From NCBI RefSeq assembly GCF_905171765.1, contig NC_053398.1:45352323-45416322 (forward strand): DNA of 64,000 nt, given 5' to 3'. The DNA is from Bufo bufo. Its lineage: Eukaryota; Chordata; Amphibia; Anura; Bufonidae. Shown here one piece after another: positions 33,455 through 45,598 of this stretch. The notes under the pieces were generated by a model. It was not told where the DNA came from and ran no database searches. It saw only the letters and a list, made by a program, of their open reading frames with translations. The translations under genes were made by a program, and so were the position numbers. Each line of letters starts with the position of its first letter. The stretch's first letter is position 1.

Positions 33455-35242
33455 TAGGGCTGCAGCTAACGATTATTTGAATAATCGATTAGTTGTCGAT
33501 AGTTTCATCGATTAATCGGGAAAAAACACCAAAATGACAAAAAAGGGGTTTATATGATTTTACTTGAAAAATGATGTTCAAAGGCCATATTAAAACAAAT
33601 TTAGGAGTTACATAATTATTAAAATTTTGCATTACAATGTAAAAAAGATGGGGGATCTGTGGATGACACTGTTATGGGGATCTGTGGATGACACTATTAT
33701 GGGGGATCTGTGGATGACACTATTATGGGGGATCTGTGGATGGCGCTGTTATGGGGGTGATTTGTAGATGGCACTGTTATGGGGGATCTGTGGATGACAC
33801 ACTTATGGGGGATCTGTGGATGACACACTTATGGGGGGGATCTGTGGATGGCACTGTTATGGAGGGTATCTGTGAATGGCACTGTTATGGGGGGATCTGT
33901 GGATGGCACTGTTATAGAGGGGATCTGTGGATGCACTGTTATGGGGAGGGGGATCTGTGCACTGCTATGGGGAGGGGGATCTGTGAATGGCACTGTTATG
34001 GAGGGGATCTGTGGATGGCACTGTTATGGAGGGTATCTGTGGATGGCACTGTTATGGAGGGGATCTGTGGATGGCACTGTTATGGAGGGGATCTGTGGAT
34101 GGCACTGTTATGGGGAGGGGGATCTGTGCACTGCTATGGGGAGGGGGATATGGGGATGGCACTGTTATGGGGAGGGGGATCTGTGGATGGCAGTGTTATG
34201 GGGAGGGGGATCTGTGGATGTCAGTGCTACTGTTATGGGGAGGGGGATCTGTGGATGGTACTGTTATGGGAGGGGGATCTGTGCATGGCACTGTTATGGG
34301 GAGGGGGAACAGCGGATGACACTGCTATGGGGGATCTATGGATGACACTATATAGCATCGTATGCTATATGTGTCATCCATAGATCTCCCCCATAACAGT
34401 GCCATCCACAGATCCCCTCCCCATAACAGTACCATCCACAGATCCCCCTCCCATAACAGTACCATCCACAGATCCCCCTCCCCATAACAGTACCATCCAC
34501 AGATCCCCCTCCTCATAGCAGTGCCATCCACAGATCCCCCTCCCCGTAGCAGTGCACAGATCCCCCTCCCATAACAGTGCCATCCACAGATCCCCTCCAT
34601 AACAGTGCCATCCACAGATCCCCTCCATAACAGTGCCATTCACAGATCCCCTCCATAACAGCGCCATCCACAGATCCCCTCCATAACAGCGCCATCCACA
34701 GATCCCCTCCATAACAGTGCCATTCACAGATCCCCTCCATAACAGCGCCATCCACAGATCCCCCTCCCATAGCAGTGCACAGATCCCCCTCCCCATAACA
34801 GTGCCATCCACAGATCCCCTCCATAACAGTGCCATCCACAGATCTCCCAATACACCGGCCACATCAATATTCAGACTATTCCTTAACTGGCAGTAACTTT
34901 TACTTGAACTTTAAATCAGCTCTATGATGTTTATTACCTTACAAATACAATGAAGCTCCAGTAACAGGCAGAGCAGGCGGCGGCGTAACGTCACTCACTC
35001 ACGTGACGCGCCTGCTCCGCCCACTTTATGAATGAAGCAGGCGGGTCACAAGAGTAAGTGACGTAACACCGCCGCCCGCTCTGCCTGTTACCGGAGCTTC
35101 ATTGTAAGTTAGTAAAGATGCGCTGATTTAAAGTTGAAGTAAAAGTTACTGCTGGTTAAGGACCCTGACCGCCCGCTCCCGCCCCGCATAGCAACGAATT
35201 GGCCGGTTATATCGATAACTTCGATTAATCGTTGCAGCCCTA
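33455..35242. mobile_element. hAT element with inverted minisatellite core
   Basis: The termini are TAGGGCTGCAGCTAACGATT and, inverted, TAGGGCTGCAACGATTAATC. An exact 8-bp target duplication, CTCTCAAC, lies at 33447-33454 and 35243-35250. No transposase is present. Between 33650 and 34855 the body is a minisatellite followed by its own inverse. GC-rich inverted sequence follows (34960-35110). Confidence 0.93.
33650..34855. repeat. head-to-head minisatellite hairpin
   Basis: Units of 27-33 bp (GGATCTGTGGATGGCACTGT, then TATGGAG or TATGGGGAGG) are repeated about 25 times to 34345, and the same units then run in reverse complement to 34855. The turn is at about 34360 (TATAGCATCGTATGCTATA). Most unit lengths are multiples of three, so several frames on both strands stay open (up to 215 codons, repeated GICGWHCYG or DGTVMEG). 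These are artefacts of the repeat. Confidence 0.93.
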
Positions 35243-35250
35243 CTCTCAAC

Positions 35251-37381
35251 TGTCAGTGTCGATCTTCAGGTTTCAGCCGCTCACACTGTCGTCTTTTATG
35301 GGTCAGACTCTGGGATGGCTTCACCCTCACCGTCTCTCCATGTAGCAACCGTGGAATAGCCTTCTTTCATAGGCACGACTTCCATCCGACACTTCTCTTT
35401 TCATTCAGGTATCAGCTGCTCCCACTGTCATATTGGTCAGACTCTGGGATGGCTTCACCCTCACTGTCACCCTCTTTCTGGGATTCGGTCGACTGGGGAA
35501 TGGCCTCTTCTCAGCATAGGCACGACTTTCGTCTGACACTTCTTCTTTCATCTTGATTGAACAATCGATCGCTGAGAAGGTTCTCCCATGGACAGATACG
35601 TAGGTCTTTACAAGGCAAGGCGATGTCATAGTACCTAAATTCTAACTGCAGGAAAGAACACCGCCCTATCTGACATTCAGTCCAACCCTTCCAAACAGGT
35701 AGATTACAAACCCACGTGTCAATGGTAAACGACTATAGGATGCAAATGTGTACAGCCATATAGTAATTCACCGGGGTACGTTGGGCAAGTCTCAGTATAG
35801 GCTGTCACATATTTGCACCTAGAGTGTCCATGGGTACACAATTAAGAAACGTACAAATTATCAATATATGTACACAGTATTATGGGGTTTCAGGATGGCA
35901 TAGGTTATACACCCCGAACCCTCATAAGAAAACAAAGTGTGTCCATAAGATCTCTGGCTTCAGGACTTTGTTGGAGTTATTTCCTGAGCCTCCTCCTCCG
36001 GTTAGCTCCGTAAAGTTCTGTCTGGTTCTGGTGAGCCTGGTCAGCAAGTCCCTTGACCATCCAGTCACAGTCCCATGTAGATGATGATGACCAGAACCAG
36101 AAGAACTTTCACTGGTTGAATTAAGAGATTGTAGCTGAATAAGCTCTTCCACCCAAACATCTGAGTCTTTCTCCAAAGCATGGGAGATCCCCGTTGTAGT
36201 AATGCTCCCGCTGGATTGTGGCTTAATTCTCCGTCTCTTGAAGACCTCTGAGCGGAAGTCTAACAAGTGTCGCTTGAGCTGACTGCCAAAACCCAGTGTG
36301 ATCCTCTGGAGCCTCACAAGAGAGTCAGGGCAAGTTTCTTCTGCGGCATCATCTAGGTTTTTCCTTCTGCTCTATAGTAAATATATCTAGGATAATAGAA
36401 AATAGCAGGCACTCCTGGGGGATTTCTCCCCTCACGGTGCAGTTAGTTGTCCACTACCAGCACCAATACCTTTGACCCTAGAGTAGAGAAAGGTATTGGA
36501 CTGACCTTCATCTCACAGGACCCCTTGTTATCTCAACACTGGTGTCTGAGCACCCTACCTTCAGCCTTCAGAGGATCGCATCCTCTGCTTCACATCCCTC
36601 TGGACCAACAGACCATCCTTGGCCACCCTAATAGGTTAGGATATCTGAGGGGAGCTGTGGATGAAGCACCATCTTTTTCTTGATGGCCCGGTATCCTTGT
36701 CCCACTCATGTGCACCTAGGCTGATTTCCCCCTGTCATCCTGTCTTGTGGAGGCCCGCAGAATCAATGGCATAAGTCATGCCTTGACTCTTCAGGACTCC
36801 ACAACACAAACACAGGCCACACTACGCTATCAATCACTCTGCGTCCAATCCCCATCAGAGCTGTGCTATCTGATCGGACTAGAAGGTAAGTGCGCAGCAC
36901 AACATTACACCAATGTTATCTGTCCGCCCCAGTCCCCAGTATAACACAGCCCTACCGAAAACCTTAAGAAAAACAGTGTTACACGTATCGATCAGAGACC
37001 TTGGTTGCTCGTCGTGACATCCAACTAAACCGTGCTCCAATGTCACCCGTTCCGCAAGCCAACAACTTTCTCAATCCACAGTATAACACAGTTTTACTCA
37101 AAGGGGACACAAGAATAAATCAAAAACAGCAGTGACTGGACTCACAGCAGGGAATGCAAACTACAAAAATCAGCATGGTGGAACACATTCGTAGACAAGG
37201 ACTACCGCCATCAACATCAAAAACATACAAACAGATAACAAAAACACATGACATGGACATACACGGGGAACAAACGGTGTAACATAACGTACAGGGGTGT
37301 CAAATATTCCCTAGCCTAGCTTGGCCATTCTGACCCCTCAGCGCCTGGTGAGGCATGTGCTGCTGAGAGGTTAACCCCTTT
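35251..37381 (-). other. retroviral-element interior, unassigned
   Basis: This continues from 33446 across the hAT element. A diverged tandem duplication of about 140 bp lies at 35260-35560 (both units contain GTCAGACTCTGGGATGGCTT). The longest - strand frame (35922-36317, 131 codons; RRIKPQSSGSITTTG, Ser-rich) has no domain I recognise. It lies between the gag remnant and LTR-like sequence, so it may be a decayed accessory or env-region frame. No pol is visible. Confidence 0.3.
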
Positions 37382-37389
37382 ATGGCCAA

Positions 37390-38197
37390 CAGAGGTGTAG
37401 CTAGAGTTCTATGGGCCCTGGGGCAAACTTTGAATTGGGCCCCCCCCACCGGGCCCGACCCCCCACCAGTCATACACAGGGGACTGGCATGGCATCAAAT
37501 CCTTCATAGAGGCCCGGCCTCAGGGGCAAAATCATGAAATATATACAGAGCGGGCAAAAAATGTAATATATACACAGGAGACAAATGTAATATATACAGA
37601 GGGGGCAAAATGTATATATATACCCTCTGCGCCTGTGATCGTTACGCCCTTGCCTTTATATAAATCCATTTTGCCCCCTCTGTATATATTACATTTGTCC
37701 CCTGTGTATATATTTAATTTTTTGCCCGCTCTGTATATATTTCATTTTTTTTCACTTTGCCCCTATATATGTCATTATTTTGTCCCCCAGGCTGGGCCCC
37801 TATGAAGGATTTGCTGCCATGCCAGTCCCCTGTGTATTACCACTGTGCCATGCTGCCAGGTGCCCCTCTGTGAGTTATGAAGCCAGCGGTGTGTGCACAT
37901 TTACACACCTTCTCTGAGGCGTGCGCCGCGGGCCCGAGGGATCCGGCGAGATCACAGCAAGAAAGCAGTGCCAGATTGGTGGTGGAGGCAGGGCCGGGGC
38001 GGGATGTAATTCACTGTGAGAGCGCAGTGCTGTGCGCCATTAATGACTGGCCATTATTAAAGTAAGATTAAAAAAATTTAAATCACTTGCGTGCGGGGCT
38101 GTGGAGACCGCGATCATTAGGACTTGCAAGGGGGGCCCAGAGGCTTAGGGGCCCGGTCGCAACTGCGACCGCTGCGACCCCTATAGTTACGCCACTG
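37390..38197. mobile_element. hAT MITE
   Basis: The termini are CAGAGGTGTAGCTAGAGTTC and, inverted, CAGTGGCGTAACTATAGGGG. The target duplication is exact: ATGGCCAA at 37382-37389 and 38198-38205. The interior has inverted AT-rich blocks (ATATATACAGAG..GGGCAAAA and inverse). It interrupts the - strand gag remnant. Confidence 0.93.
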
Positions 38198-38205
38198 ATG
38201 GCCAA

Positions 38206-39270
38206 GCTGACTAGACCCCACTGCACAATTTGTTACCTGGCTACTACTATTGGAAACATTGCAATTACTTGCACAAGGGCAATTCCTTGCAATGTGTCCT
38301 TTGTTCCCACACCTGAAACACCTGACATAGCTTCCTGTCCTATGTGCTTTGTTCTTACCTGATTTACAGTGTTTTGCTATATGACCTAAGCCACCACATG
38401 CAAAACATCTAATGTTTGCCCTGCATAGCTTAGGTCTGTCTATATTGCCATCGTGCTCCCTTTTCTTGTACTGTTCCATCCTCAGGGACGCACTCTTTAC
38501 AATATTTATTTTTCCCAAAGTCTGGACAGGCTCAAATATTGGGAGATTTGGCCTTGTCTGGGGATTTGGCCTGTCACAGACTAATCTCCCCCCTTTTTGC
38601 CCTGCACCGGCCAAGATTTGGGGTGATTCTGGCCCTGACTTTGAGGAAAAAGAAAGGGCCGGCACCATCTTGGCAAAATTGGTGATGACTTGTTGCATGC
38701 CAGACATTAGCTGGGATCTTACAGCAACCTCATCCTTCAATTTGGCTACCGTCACGTCAGTAGAGGCAGCCCGTTCCTTGAAGGCCTTGATCTCAGCATA
38801 GGACTGAGTCAACTGGGCCTCAATTTCCTCCTCTGCCTCTGCAGCTCTACTAACTGTGACTCTATCCTAGCCACCTACGCATCTCGGTCAACGGTAGACT
38901 GTACATTCTCTGCCAACTGCGCCCGCAAAGCCGAAACCTGGTCCGAATTACTGGCACAGCACTGGCAATGAATGGTCGGAGGAATTGTCTCCGTTGACCG
39001 AGACGCCAGCGCAAGTTGCTTTGGCTTGCAGATGCTAACCTCAAATGTATGAACAAGTGTGGCTAGCATCTGAAGCCATTTGGTTGCCTTATTCAATACT
39101 GTCCGTTTGTTAACAAATAGCTTGTCATAACTACAAGCCTGTGCTAACAAATCGGACCACAGCATTTCTGCTGAATTATAAGTGGTGAGGAGGATGGGGT
39201 TAAAAGTGCTGTGTTTTGCTAGGTGGTGTAGTGTGGAGAAGTCCATACTCACTTTTTGATGAGAGGCCAT
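38206..39270 (-). pseudogene. endogenous retrovirus gag remnant with two zinc knuckles
   Basis: The start is the likely ATG at 39270 (MASHQKVSMDF). The N-terminal part (39270-38875) and the C-terminal part (38812-38206) are in different frames with stops between. The C-terminal part carries two CCHC knuckles (CFACGGLGHIAKHC and CFRCGNKGHIARNC), the nucleocapsid signature that binds genomic RNA. A coiled-coil-like segment precedes them. The reading is cut by the hAT element at 38205, and the last residues of the open frame are hAT sequence. On the 5' side, TTGGCGAGCCAGGC on the - strand near 39660-39675 may be a primer site. The copy is dead. Confidence 0.8.
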
Positions 39271-39675
39271 CTTCTTTGGTGCTGTCCTTTCTTGTCCTTT
39301 GTGTGCTGCGTGGAGAAGGTCCTGTAGTATCCGGAACACCTTCTCCCGCCAGATGGACTTCTGAACAGCTCCAACGGTAATGGTTCTCTGCCAGTTACGG
39401 TATGTGACAACTTCTTCTCAAGATGGTTGCAAGTGCTCAGTGGGCGTGCAAGGCAATCAGAAAATCGTTAATACACAAAAATCTGAAAGATTTTAGGTTC
39501 TCTGCTGTAGATATTGCCTTGTGTCTAGTTCTGATTGAGAAAACCGCTTTACCTGTCCAAACTATCAGGCCCTGGACTCTCAGAATCCACTGACCACGTC
39601 ACAGCGTAAGCGATTTTCCTCACCAAAACCAAAGACAAAAACAAATTCTTTGGCAGTGAGCCTGGCTCGCCAATG

Positions 39676-39732
39676 TTAAAGGGGATATTAATTATTGAGA
39701 TTACCCAAAATATCAATAATTAATATCCCCTT
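39676..39732. repeat. short perfect inverted repeat
   Basis: AAAGGGGATATTAATTATTG and its exact inverse flank a 13-base spacer. It sits between the retroviral leader (39340-39675, no other feature seen) and a CR1 fragment, so it may mark an LTR edge or a recombination junction. Confidence 0.55.
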
Positions 39733-40565
39733 TGGCAGGCATCAACTTGGCAAATGAGGTTCAATGTGGACAAATGTAAAGTTATGCATCTTGGTAGTAA
39801 TAATCTCTGTGCTTCATATGTCCTAGGTGATGTAACACTGGGAGAGTCACTTATAGAGAAAGATTGGGTGTTCTTGTGGATGGTAGATAAAATTACAGCA
39901 TACAATGTCAATCAGCTGCTTCTAAGGCCACCAGGATACTGTCATGCATTAAACGAGGCATGGACTCGCGGGGCAGGGATGTAATATTACCACTTTACAA
40001 AGCGTTGGTGCGGCCTCATCTGGAATATGCAGTTCAGTTCTGGGCACCAGTCCATAGAAAGGATGCACTGCAGCTGGAAAAAGTACAGAGGAGGGCGACT
40101 AAAATGATAAGGGGCATGAAGGGTCTTAGTTATGAAGAAAGATTAAAATAATTGTATTTATTTAGTCTTGAGAAGACACGTCTAAGCGGGGACATGATTA
40201 ACCTATACAAATATAAATGGGCCATACAAAAAATACGGTCAAAAACTGTTCCATGTAAAATGCGCTCAAAAGACAAGGGGGCACTGCCTCCGATTGAAGA
40301 AGAAAAAGTTCAGTCTCCGGAAGCGTCAAAGCTTCTTTACTGTAAGAACGGTGAAGGTGTTGAATAGACTTCCTAAGGACGTGGTCACAGCAGGAACAGT
40401 GGACAGTTTTAAAAAGGGCTTAGATGAATTCTTAAAAGTAAACAACATTAATGCTTATGAAAACGTGTAGAAATCTCTATTCCTTCTGGGATTCGTGTCC
40501 TCATCTATCCCTTGATTGAACTTGATGGACTTATGTCTTTTTTCAACACTATTAACTATGTAACT
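39733..40565 (+). pseudogene. CR1 LINE 3' fragment (RT C-terminus)
   Basis: Frames at 39754-39984, 39960-40151 and 40152-40367, with frameshifts, give MRFNVDKCKVMHLG, LYKALVRPHLEYAVQFWAP, LEKVQRRATKMIRGM and a 3' UTR ending ..CACTATTAACTATGTAACT. It is collinear with 28160-28720 but a diverged copy. Non-functional. Confidence 0.8.
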
Positions 40566-40902
40566 CCACAAAAGGCTTTAGAACATATAACTGCACCGCT
40601 GAACGGCAAATGTATTTTTCCTTTGCGACTAATACACGACAAAAAGGGCTGTAATTTTCACACTTCACCACACAATGGCTAATAAGCCCTTTTTTTCCCC
40701 ACTGATACAAGCCAAAAAATGTTTTAGAACATATAACTGCACCGCACAAGGGCAAATAAGACATAGAAATATTTCCTTGTAATAAACCCTGGCTGTATCA
40801 AACAGCACTTGCACCCCAATAAGAACAGTTTGCTGGAATTACAGAGCTGTATAATGGCAATTTGGATCTCCAGTCAGCAAGGTGTAATAGGATTGTTCTT
40901 CT
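40566..40902. repeat. satellite-like repeat, two partial units
   Basis: TTTAGAACATATAACTGCACCGC occurs twice (40573, 40728), with CACTTCACCACACAATGGC between. The same motifs occur at 19465-19600. No gene. Confidence 0.6.
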
Positions 40903-40903
40903 T

Positions 40904-41280
40904 AGGGTACTTTCACACTTGCGGCAGGACGGATCCGACATGCTGTTCACCATGTCGGATCTGTCCTGCCGCTATTTCAGCCGTGCCGCCGGACCGCCGC
41001 TCCGTCCCCATTGACTAAAATGGGGACGGGGGCGGAGCTCCGGCGCAGCACGGCGGTGCCCGGCGAATGCCGCCGGACTAAAAATTCGGACACGCAGGAC
41101 TTTTTAGTCCGGCGGCATTCGCCGTGCACCGCCGTGCTGCGCCGGTGCTCCGCCCCCGTCCCCATTATAGTCAATGGGGGCGGAGCGGCGGTCCGGCGGC
41201 ACGGCGAAATAGCGGCAGGACGGATCCGACATGGTGAACAGCATGTCGGATCCGTCCTGCCGCAAGTGTGAAAGTACCCT
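40904..41280. mobile_element. long palindromic MITE, AGGGTACTTTCACACTTGCG type
   Basis: The whole element is a near-perfect hairpin of about 180-base arms with an 18-base centre near 41092. GGCAGGACGGATCCGACATG occurs inverted at both ends. The Arg-rich frames on both strands are by-products. Confidence 0.9.
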
Positions 41281-41745
41281 CACCCAGGCTGTAAACTCCC
41301 CTACTGAACCCTGTTCTGTTTCAATACTGTGGCATGAATCCTCCCTATCCTTTCCCTACACCTTGAATAATATTTCCCTGCACTGTAAATCCTTTTTTTT
41401 AGCACAATGAAGTCTTTTCTAACACTGTCCCTAGCGCCTGCTGATGTCTTTCCCTGCACTAAGTACACTGGAAAATGGCAGAATCCAACATGGCTGAGGC
41501 TATTTATAGGGCTGTGACATCACAGGGCTGGCTGGCTGCTGATTGGCTGCTTGCATGGCATTGTGGGTGATCTCGCCTTCCCAGAGTTCCTTGCTCCATG
41601 TCCTCACACGTGCAGCAGCCATTTTAGGAAAAAATGTGCTTCGTTACCACGAAGCGTGAGGAAATTCGGATTCGGTGCGAATTGAATAATTCCTGAAATT
41701 CGGATCGAATTCCGCTTCGTCAGCTTCAATTCGCTCGTTTCTAGT
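41281..41745. repeat. satellite-like repeat, continuation
   Basis: This probably continues 40566-40902 across the MITE. It contains CTGTGACATCACAGG (41513) and ends in GAATTCG-rich sequence (CTTCGTTACCACGAAGC, TTCGGATCGAATTCCGC). 41746-42178 is AT-rich without a recognised feature. Confidence 0.45.
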
Positions 41746-42178
41746 AATAATAATAGAATATCAGTAATAATTTTTATAATATTACTTTATGGAACGCTCC
41801 AGAGCTAGACCTGGCTGACCTTCAGTTATCTTACATCTGCTCGTTATTTTTCATTACCCTCCCAGAGTGCACTGCAGTCACACACATACCAGGACTATGG
41901 GTTTTTAGCTCCTATTTATAGTCAACATGTGTGTAAGGACAGGCTGGATATTTTAGGCTCTGGGGTTGCTCCCACAACAAATAATGATTCCTTTTTTTAA
42001 TAATATGGTGCGGAGACTGCCCTCGCCGACAGAAACAACTCGTTTCCTTACAACTAAAAGGATAATGAAATCTAATTACTGTATGGTAAAAAAAAAAAAA
42101 AAATACCAAAAATAGATGAGGTGTAAAGGTGGCCACAAGCAGATTTTTTTCAGAAATGTTTGCAGTGGAAAGATATTT

Positions 42179-42351
42179 GGGGTCATTTATCAAACTAGTG
42201 TAAAGAAGAACTGGCTTAGTTGCCCATAGCAACCAATCAGATTCCACCTTTCATTTTTGACAGTTCCTTTGGAGAATGAAAGGTGGAATCTGATTGGTTG
42301 CTATGGGCAACTAAGCCAGTTCTACTTTACACCAGTTTGATAAATTACCCC
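42179..42351. mobile_element. short palindromic MITE
   Basis: The arms GGGGTCATTTATCAAACT / GGGGTAATTTATCAAACT and TTGCCCATAGCAACCAATCA are inverted about 42265. Both arms encode the same spurious peptide (MESDWLLWATKPV). Confidence 0.88.
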
Positions 42352-42391
42352 ATTTGTCTCATTTGGGTTTGTCACAGAGAAACACTCCTGT

Positions 42392-42732
42392 TTAGGCCCC
42401 ATGAACACGACCATATCTGTTTTGTGGTTCGCAAATCGCTGATCCGCAAACTATGGGTGCGATCCATGTGTGGACCCTTTGGCCTCAATCGGTCAGTGGT
42501 CTGCATTTTGTGGAACGGACAGATGCGGAAGTCTGTGTGTTTTCTGCATCCATATGTCCTTTCCACAGAAAGGTAGAACGTGGCCTATACTTGGCTGCAA
42601 ATTATTGAACACGGGCCCATTGGGAGTCTAATGATCCGCAAAAAAATGTGGATGAAACACGGACAGTATCCGTATTTTGTAAATCCGCAATTTGTGGACC
42701 TCAAAATACATATGGTCGTGCATGAGGCCTTA
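42392..42732. mobile_element. GGCCCCATGAACACGACCAT-type MITE
   Basis: The ends are TTAGGCCCCATGAACACGAC and, inverted, TAAGGCCTCATGCACGACC. The interior is rich in CGCAAA/CCGCA motifs shared with 16093-17736 and 19729-20115. Confidence 0.7.
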
Positions 42733-44548
42733 GATGTATGCCACAGATTTTTAATTTGTAGAAATTTCAGATTTGGACCTGCACTAAAAGGGAACAGGTT
42801 CCTATTAATACTGGAAGAACAATAAGCACAGTTGAGGGTAGTAGTATCTTATCATGCAATCTAAAAAGTACCTGGGTATATACACTATGATTCTGAGCTC
42901 TGATGGTTATGATTATTGATTATATGGCTGTACACAGAGATTACATCCTGACAGGGACAGGGCAAGAATTGGCATTTGCCCCTCATGGTGTCATTGAGAC
43001 ACGGTATGTTCTTGTATGGTTTCCCCCCCTCCCCCTCTTTTTATCTTTTCTCTATTTCTCCTCAGATGTGCAGCGCCCCACATATGTGTGTAAAAGGGAC
43101 ACTTTAAACATCTGCCTATTTATCTAATGTATTTGCAATGTATGGTATTTCCTATTATCAGGCTGGCATTGTCATTACACCCATTAACCCCTAGGTGGTG
43201 CTGACGCCACTCATTTATATAGCTTGGGGTGTGTCTAGCTCAGGGCGTTCCAGTGTAGTAGAGTGTAGTGTATTGTAGTGAGAGAGGAAAGCAAGTGTAT
43301 GGAGGAGAGAAACAGGCCTTATCTACTATGTAGCTGCAATTTCTTTCCTCCGGGACCTGATCAGTCCTGGAGAGGACAAACTAAGAGTAGTTACAGCAGC
43401 TTAGCACTGGACAGTAAGTGTAGCATACCAAACCACAGGGGAAACACGCGAGGCTCACGGTTGGCCGATGGGTGCAATAGCTCATGTACTCACGGTTAGC
43501 GGATGCCTCCCTGGGCTGGCGTACAGTGGATGGGAAGACAGCATGAAATCCTCCGGGGCACTCTCGGTTACAGGGAACACCAGCCAGATGGAAGTTGAGG
43601 TGCCCTTGATGGTAATGGGTGTAAGGTGCTTTTGCGGCTGGGGCCCTGGTTCGTGATGCCAGCACCATTAGGTGCAAATGTTGAGAGTAGTAGTAAGAAT
43701 GAGGAGTCGGTTGTTATAAACCAGTTGAACATTTACTGAAGAATCAATAGTCTCTGGACAGTTGGTACAGTTCATCAATGGAAAGCTTTTCACATAGCAT
43801 AAGTAATAAGTTCACTGGTAATCTTATTATCACAAAGTGGCAGTTGTCAATGTAAAGAACTGTCCCTTTAAAGTAGACTCTTTACAGGCAAGGATCCTGG
43901 TGGTAATTCTAAGTTCACTCTTTACAGCACTCTGGCACTAAAGATGCTATTAACTATTTATTTAGGATTTATCCTTTAAGGGCGTTCCCCTCATGGCAGG
44001 CAAACACATCTGCTTCATTCTTTGGCAGGAAACTCTTCTAGAAAGGTTTTTGATTTTCACTACTACCCGGAAGGTTTAGTTAGTGATCAAGACAATTCTG
44101 CGCATCAACTGTCCATTTGTGTCCAGGTACTCGGAAAGCTACTCCTGGTCACTTGTGCTGATTAGGTCCATAAGCTATAGTTAGCTGTTACCCTCACTAG
44201 TCTCTCTGCATCTTGGTGTATAGACTTACTGTCTGGTGCTTGGTTTCTGTAGTTATCTTCTCCAGGCTTGATCAGGGCCCAGATGAAAGGAACACAGCTA
44301 CATGGTGACTTTAGCCTGTCTCTCTCCTCCATGAACTTGCTTCTCATCTCTCTCTCTACATTCTCCTCTACTCCACATTCTGCTCTCAGCTAGACACATA
44401 ACCTCTATATATATTATGTGGTGCCAGCCCCACCTAGGGGCGAATGGATGTTAATGAAATTGCCAGCCAGATAATAGAAAATACCATACATTGCAATTCA
44501 ATACATATATATATTCAGATGTTTTGAAGTGTCCCATTTACACACATA

Positions 44549-45598
44549 CACTCACCTAAAGAATTATTAGGAACACCTGTTCTATTTCTCATTAATGCAA
44601 TTATCTAGTCAACCAATCACATGGCAGTTGCTTCAATGCATTTATGGGGGTGGTCCTGGTCAAGACAATCTCCTGAACTCCAAACTGAATGTCAGAATGG
44701 GAAAGAAAGGTGATTTAAGCAATTTTGAGCGTGGCATGGTTGTTGGTGGCAGACGGGCCAGTCTGAGTATTTCACAATCTGCTTAGTTACTGGGATTTCC
44801 ACATACAACCATTTCTAGGGTTTACAAAGAATGGTGTGAAAAGAGAAAAACATCCAGTATGCGGCAGTCCTGTGGGCAAAAATGCCTTGTGGATGCTAGA
44901 GGTTAGAGGAGAATGAGCCGACTGATTCAAGCTGATAGAAGAGCAACGTTGACTGAAATAACCACTCGTTACAACCGAGGTATGCAGCAAAGCATTTGTG
45001 AAGCCTCAACACGCACAACCTTGAGGCGGATGGGCTACAACAGCAGAAGACCCCACCGGGTACCTCTCATCTCCTCTACAAATAGGAAAAACAGGCTACA
45101 ATTTGCACAAGCTCACCAAAATTGAACTGTTGAAGACTGGAAAAATGTTGCCTGGTCTGATGAGTCTCGATTTCTGTTGAGACATTCAAATGGTAGAGTC
45201 CAAATTTGGCGTAAACAGAATGAGAACATGTATCCATCCTCTGATGGCTACTTCCAGCAGGATAATGCACCATGTCACAAAGCTCGAATCATTTCAAATT
45301 GGTTTCTTGAGCATGACAATGAGTTCACTGTACTAAAATGGCCCCCACAGTCACCAGATCTCAACCCAATAGAGCATCTTTGGGATGTGGTGGAACGGGA
45401 GCTTCGTGCCCTGGATGTGCATCCCTCAAATCTCCATCAACTGAAAGATGCTATCCTATCAATATGGGCCAACATTTCTAAAGAATGCTATCAGCACCTT
45501 GTTGAATCAATGCCACGTAGAATTAAGGCAGTTCTGAAGGCAAAAGGGGGTCCAACACCGTATTAGTATGGTGTTCCTAATAATTCTTTAGGTGAGTG
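44549..45598 (+). mobile_element. Tc1/mariner transposon with short inverted repeats
   Basis: The ends are CACTCACCTAAAGAATTATT and its exact inverse, flanked by TA at 44547-44548 and 45599-45600. The surrounding sequence joins as ..TTTACACACATA then TGTGGGACGCTGCA, matching the start of the LTR-like repeat at 43071, so the insertion site is exact. Confidence 0.95.
44697..45566 (+). pseudogene. Tc1 transposase with internal deletion
   Basis: The start ATG is at 44697 (MGKKGDLSNFERGMVVGGRR). Helix-turn-helix sequence follows, with in-frame stops at about 44784 (TAG) and 45123 (TGA). Catalytic blocks are visible: AWSDESRF (first Asp), FQQDNAPCH (second Asp) and SPDLNPIEHLWD (Glu), a DD34E arrangement. 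Sequence between the first and second Asp is too short: NENMYPSSDG joins regions normally separated by some 50-60 residues, so an in-frame internal deletion is likely. Inactive. Confidence 0.88.

Noticed and set aside
33736..34862. Open frames up to 215 codons with GICGWHCYG / DGTVMEG repeats on both strands
   Set aside because: They arise from a 27-33 bp minisatellite whose unit is a multiple of three; several frames on both strands are open at once, so openness is not evidence of coding. The array is also not a CRISPR: units abut without unique spacers.
35922..36317. 131-codon Ser-rich - strand frame as a retroviral accessory gene
   Set aside because: No motif or homology recognised; position alone is too weak, so it is left unassigned.
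38117..38205. Tail of the 231-codon gag frame
   Set aside because: The last part lies inside the hAT insertion and is not gag.
40977..41271. Arg-rich frames (RRSTAVPGECRR) on both strands
   Set aside because: They are translations of the two arms of a palindromic MITE.
42193..42325. Two frames starting MESDWLLWATKPV in opposite directions
   Set aside because: Arms of a short palindromic MITE, not genes.
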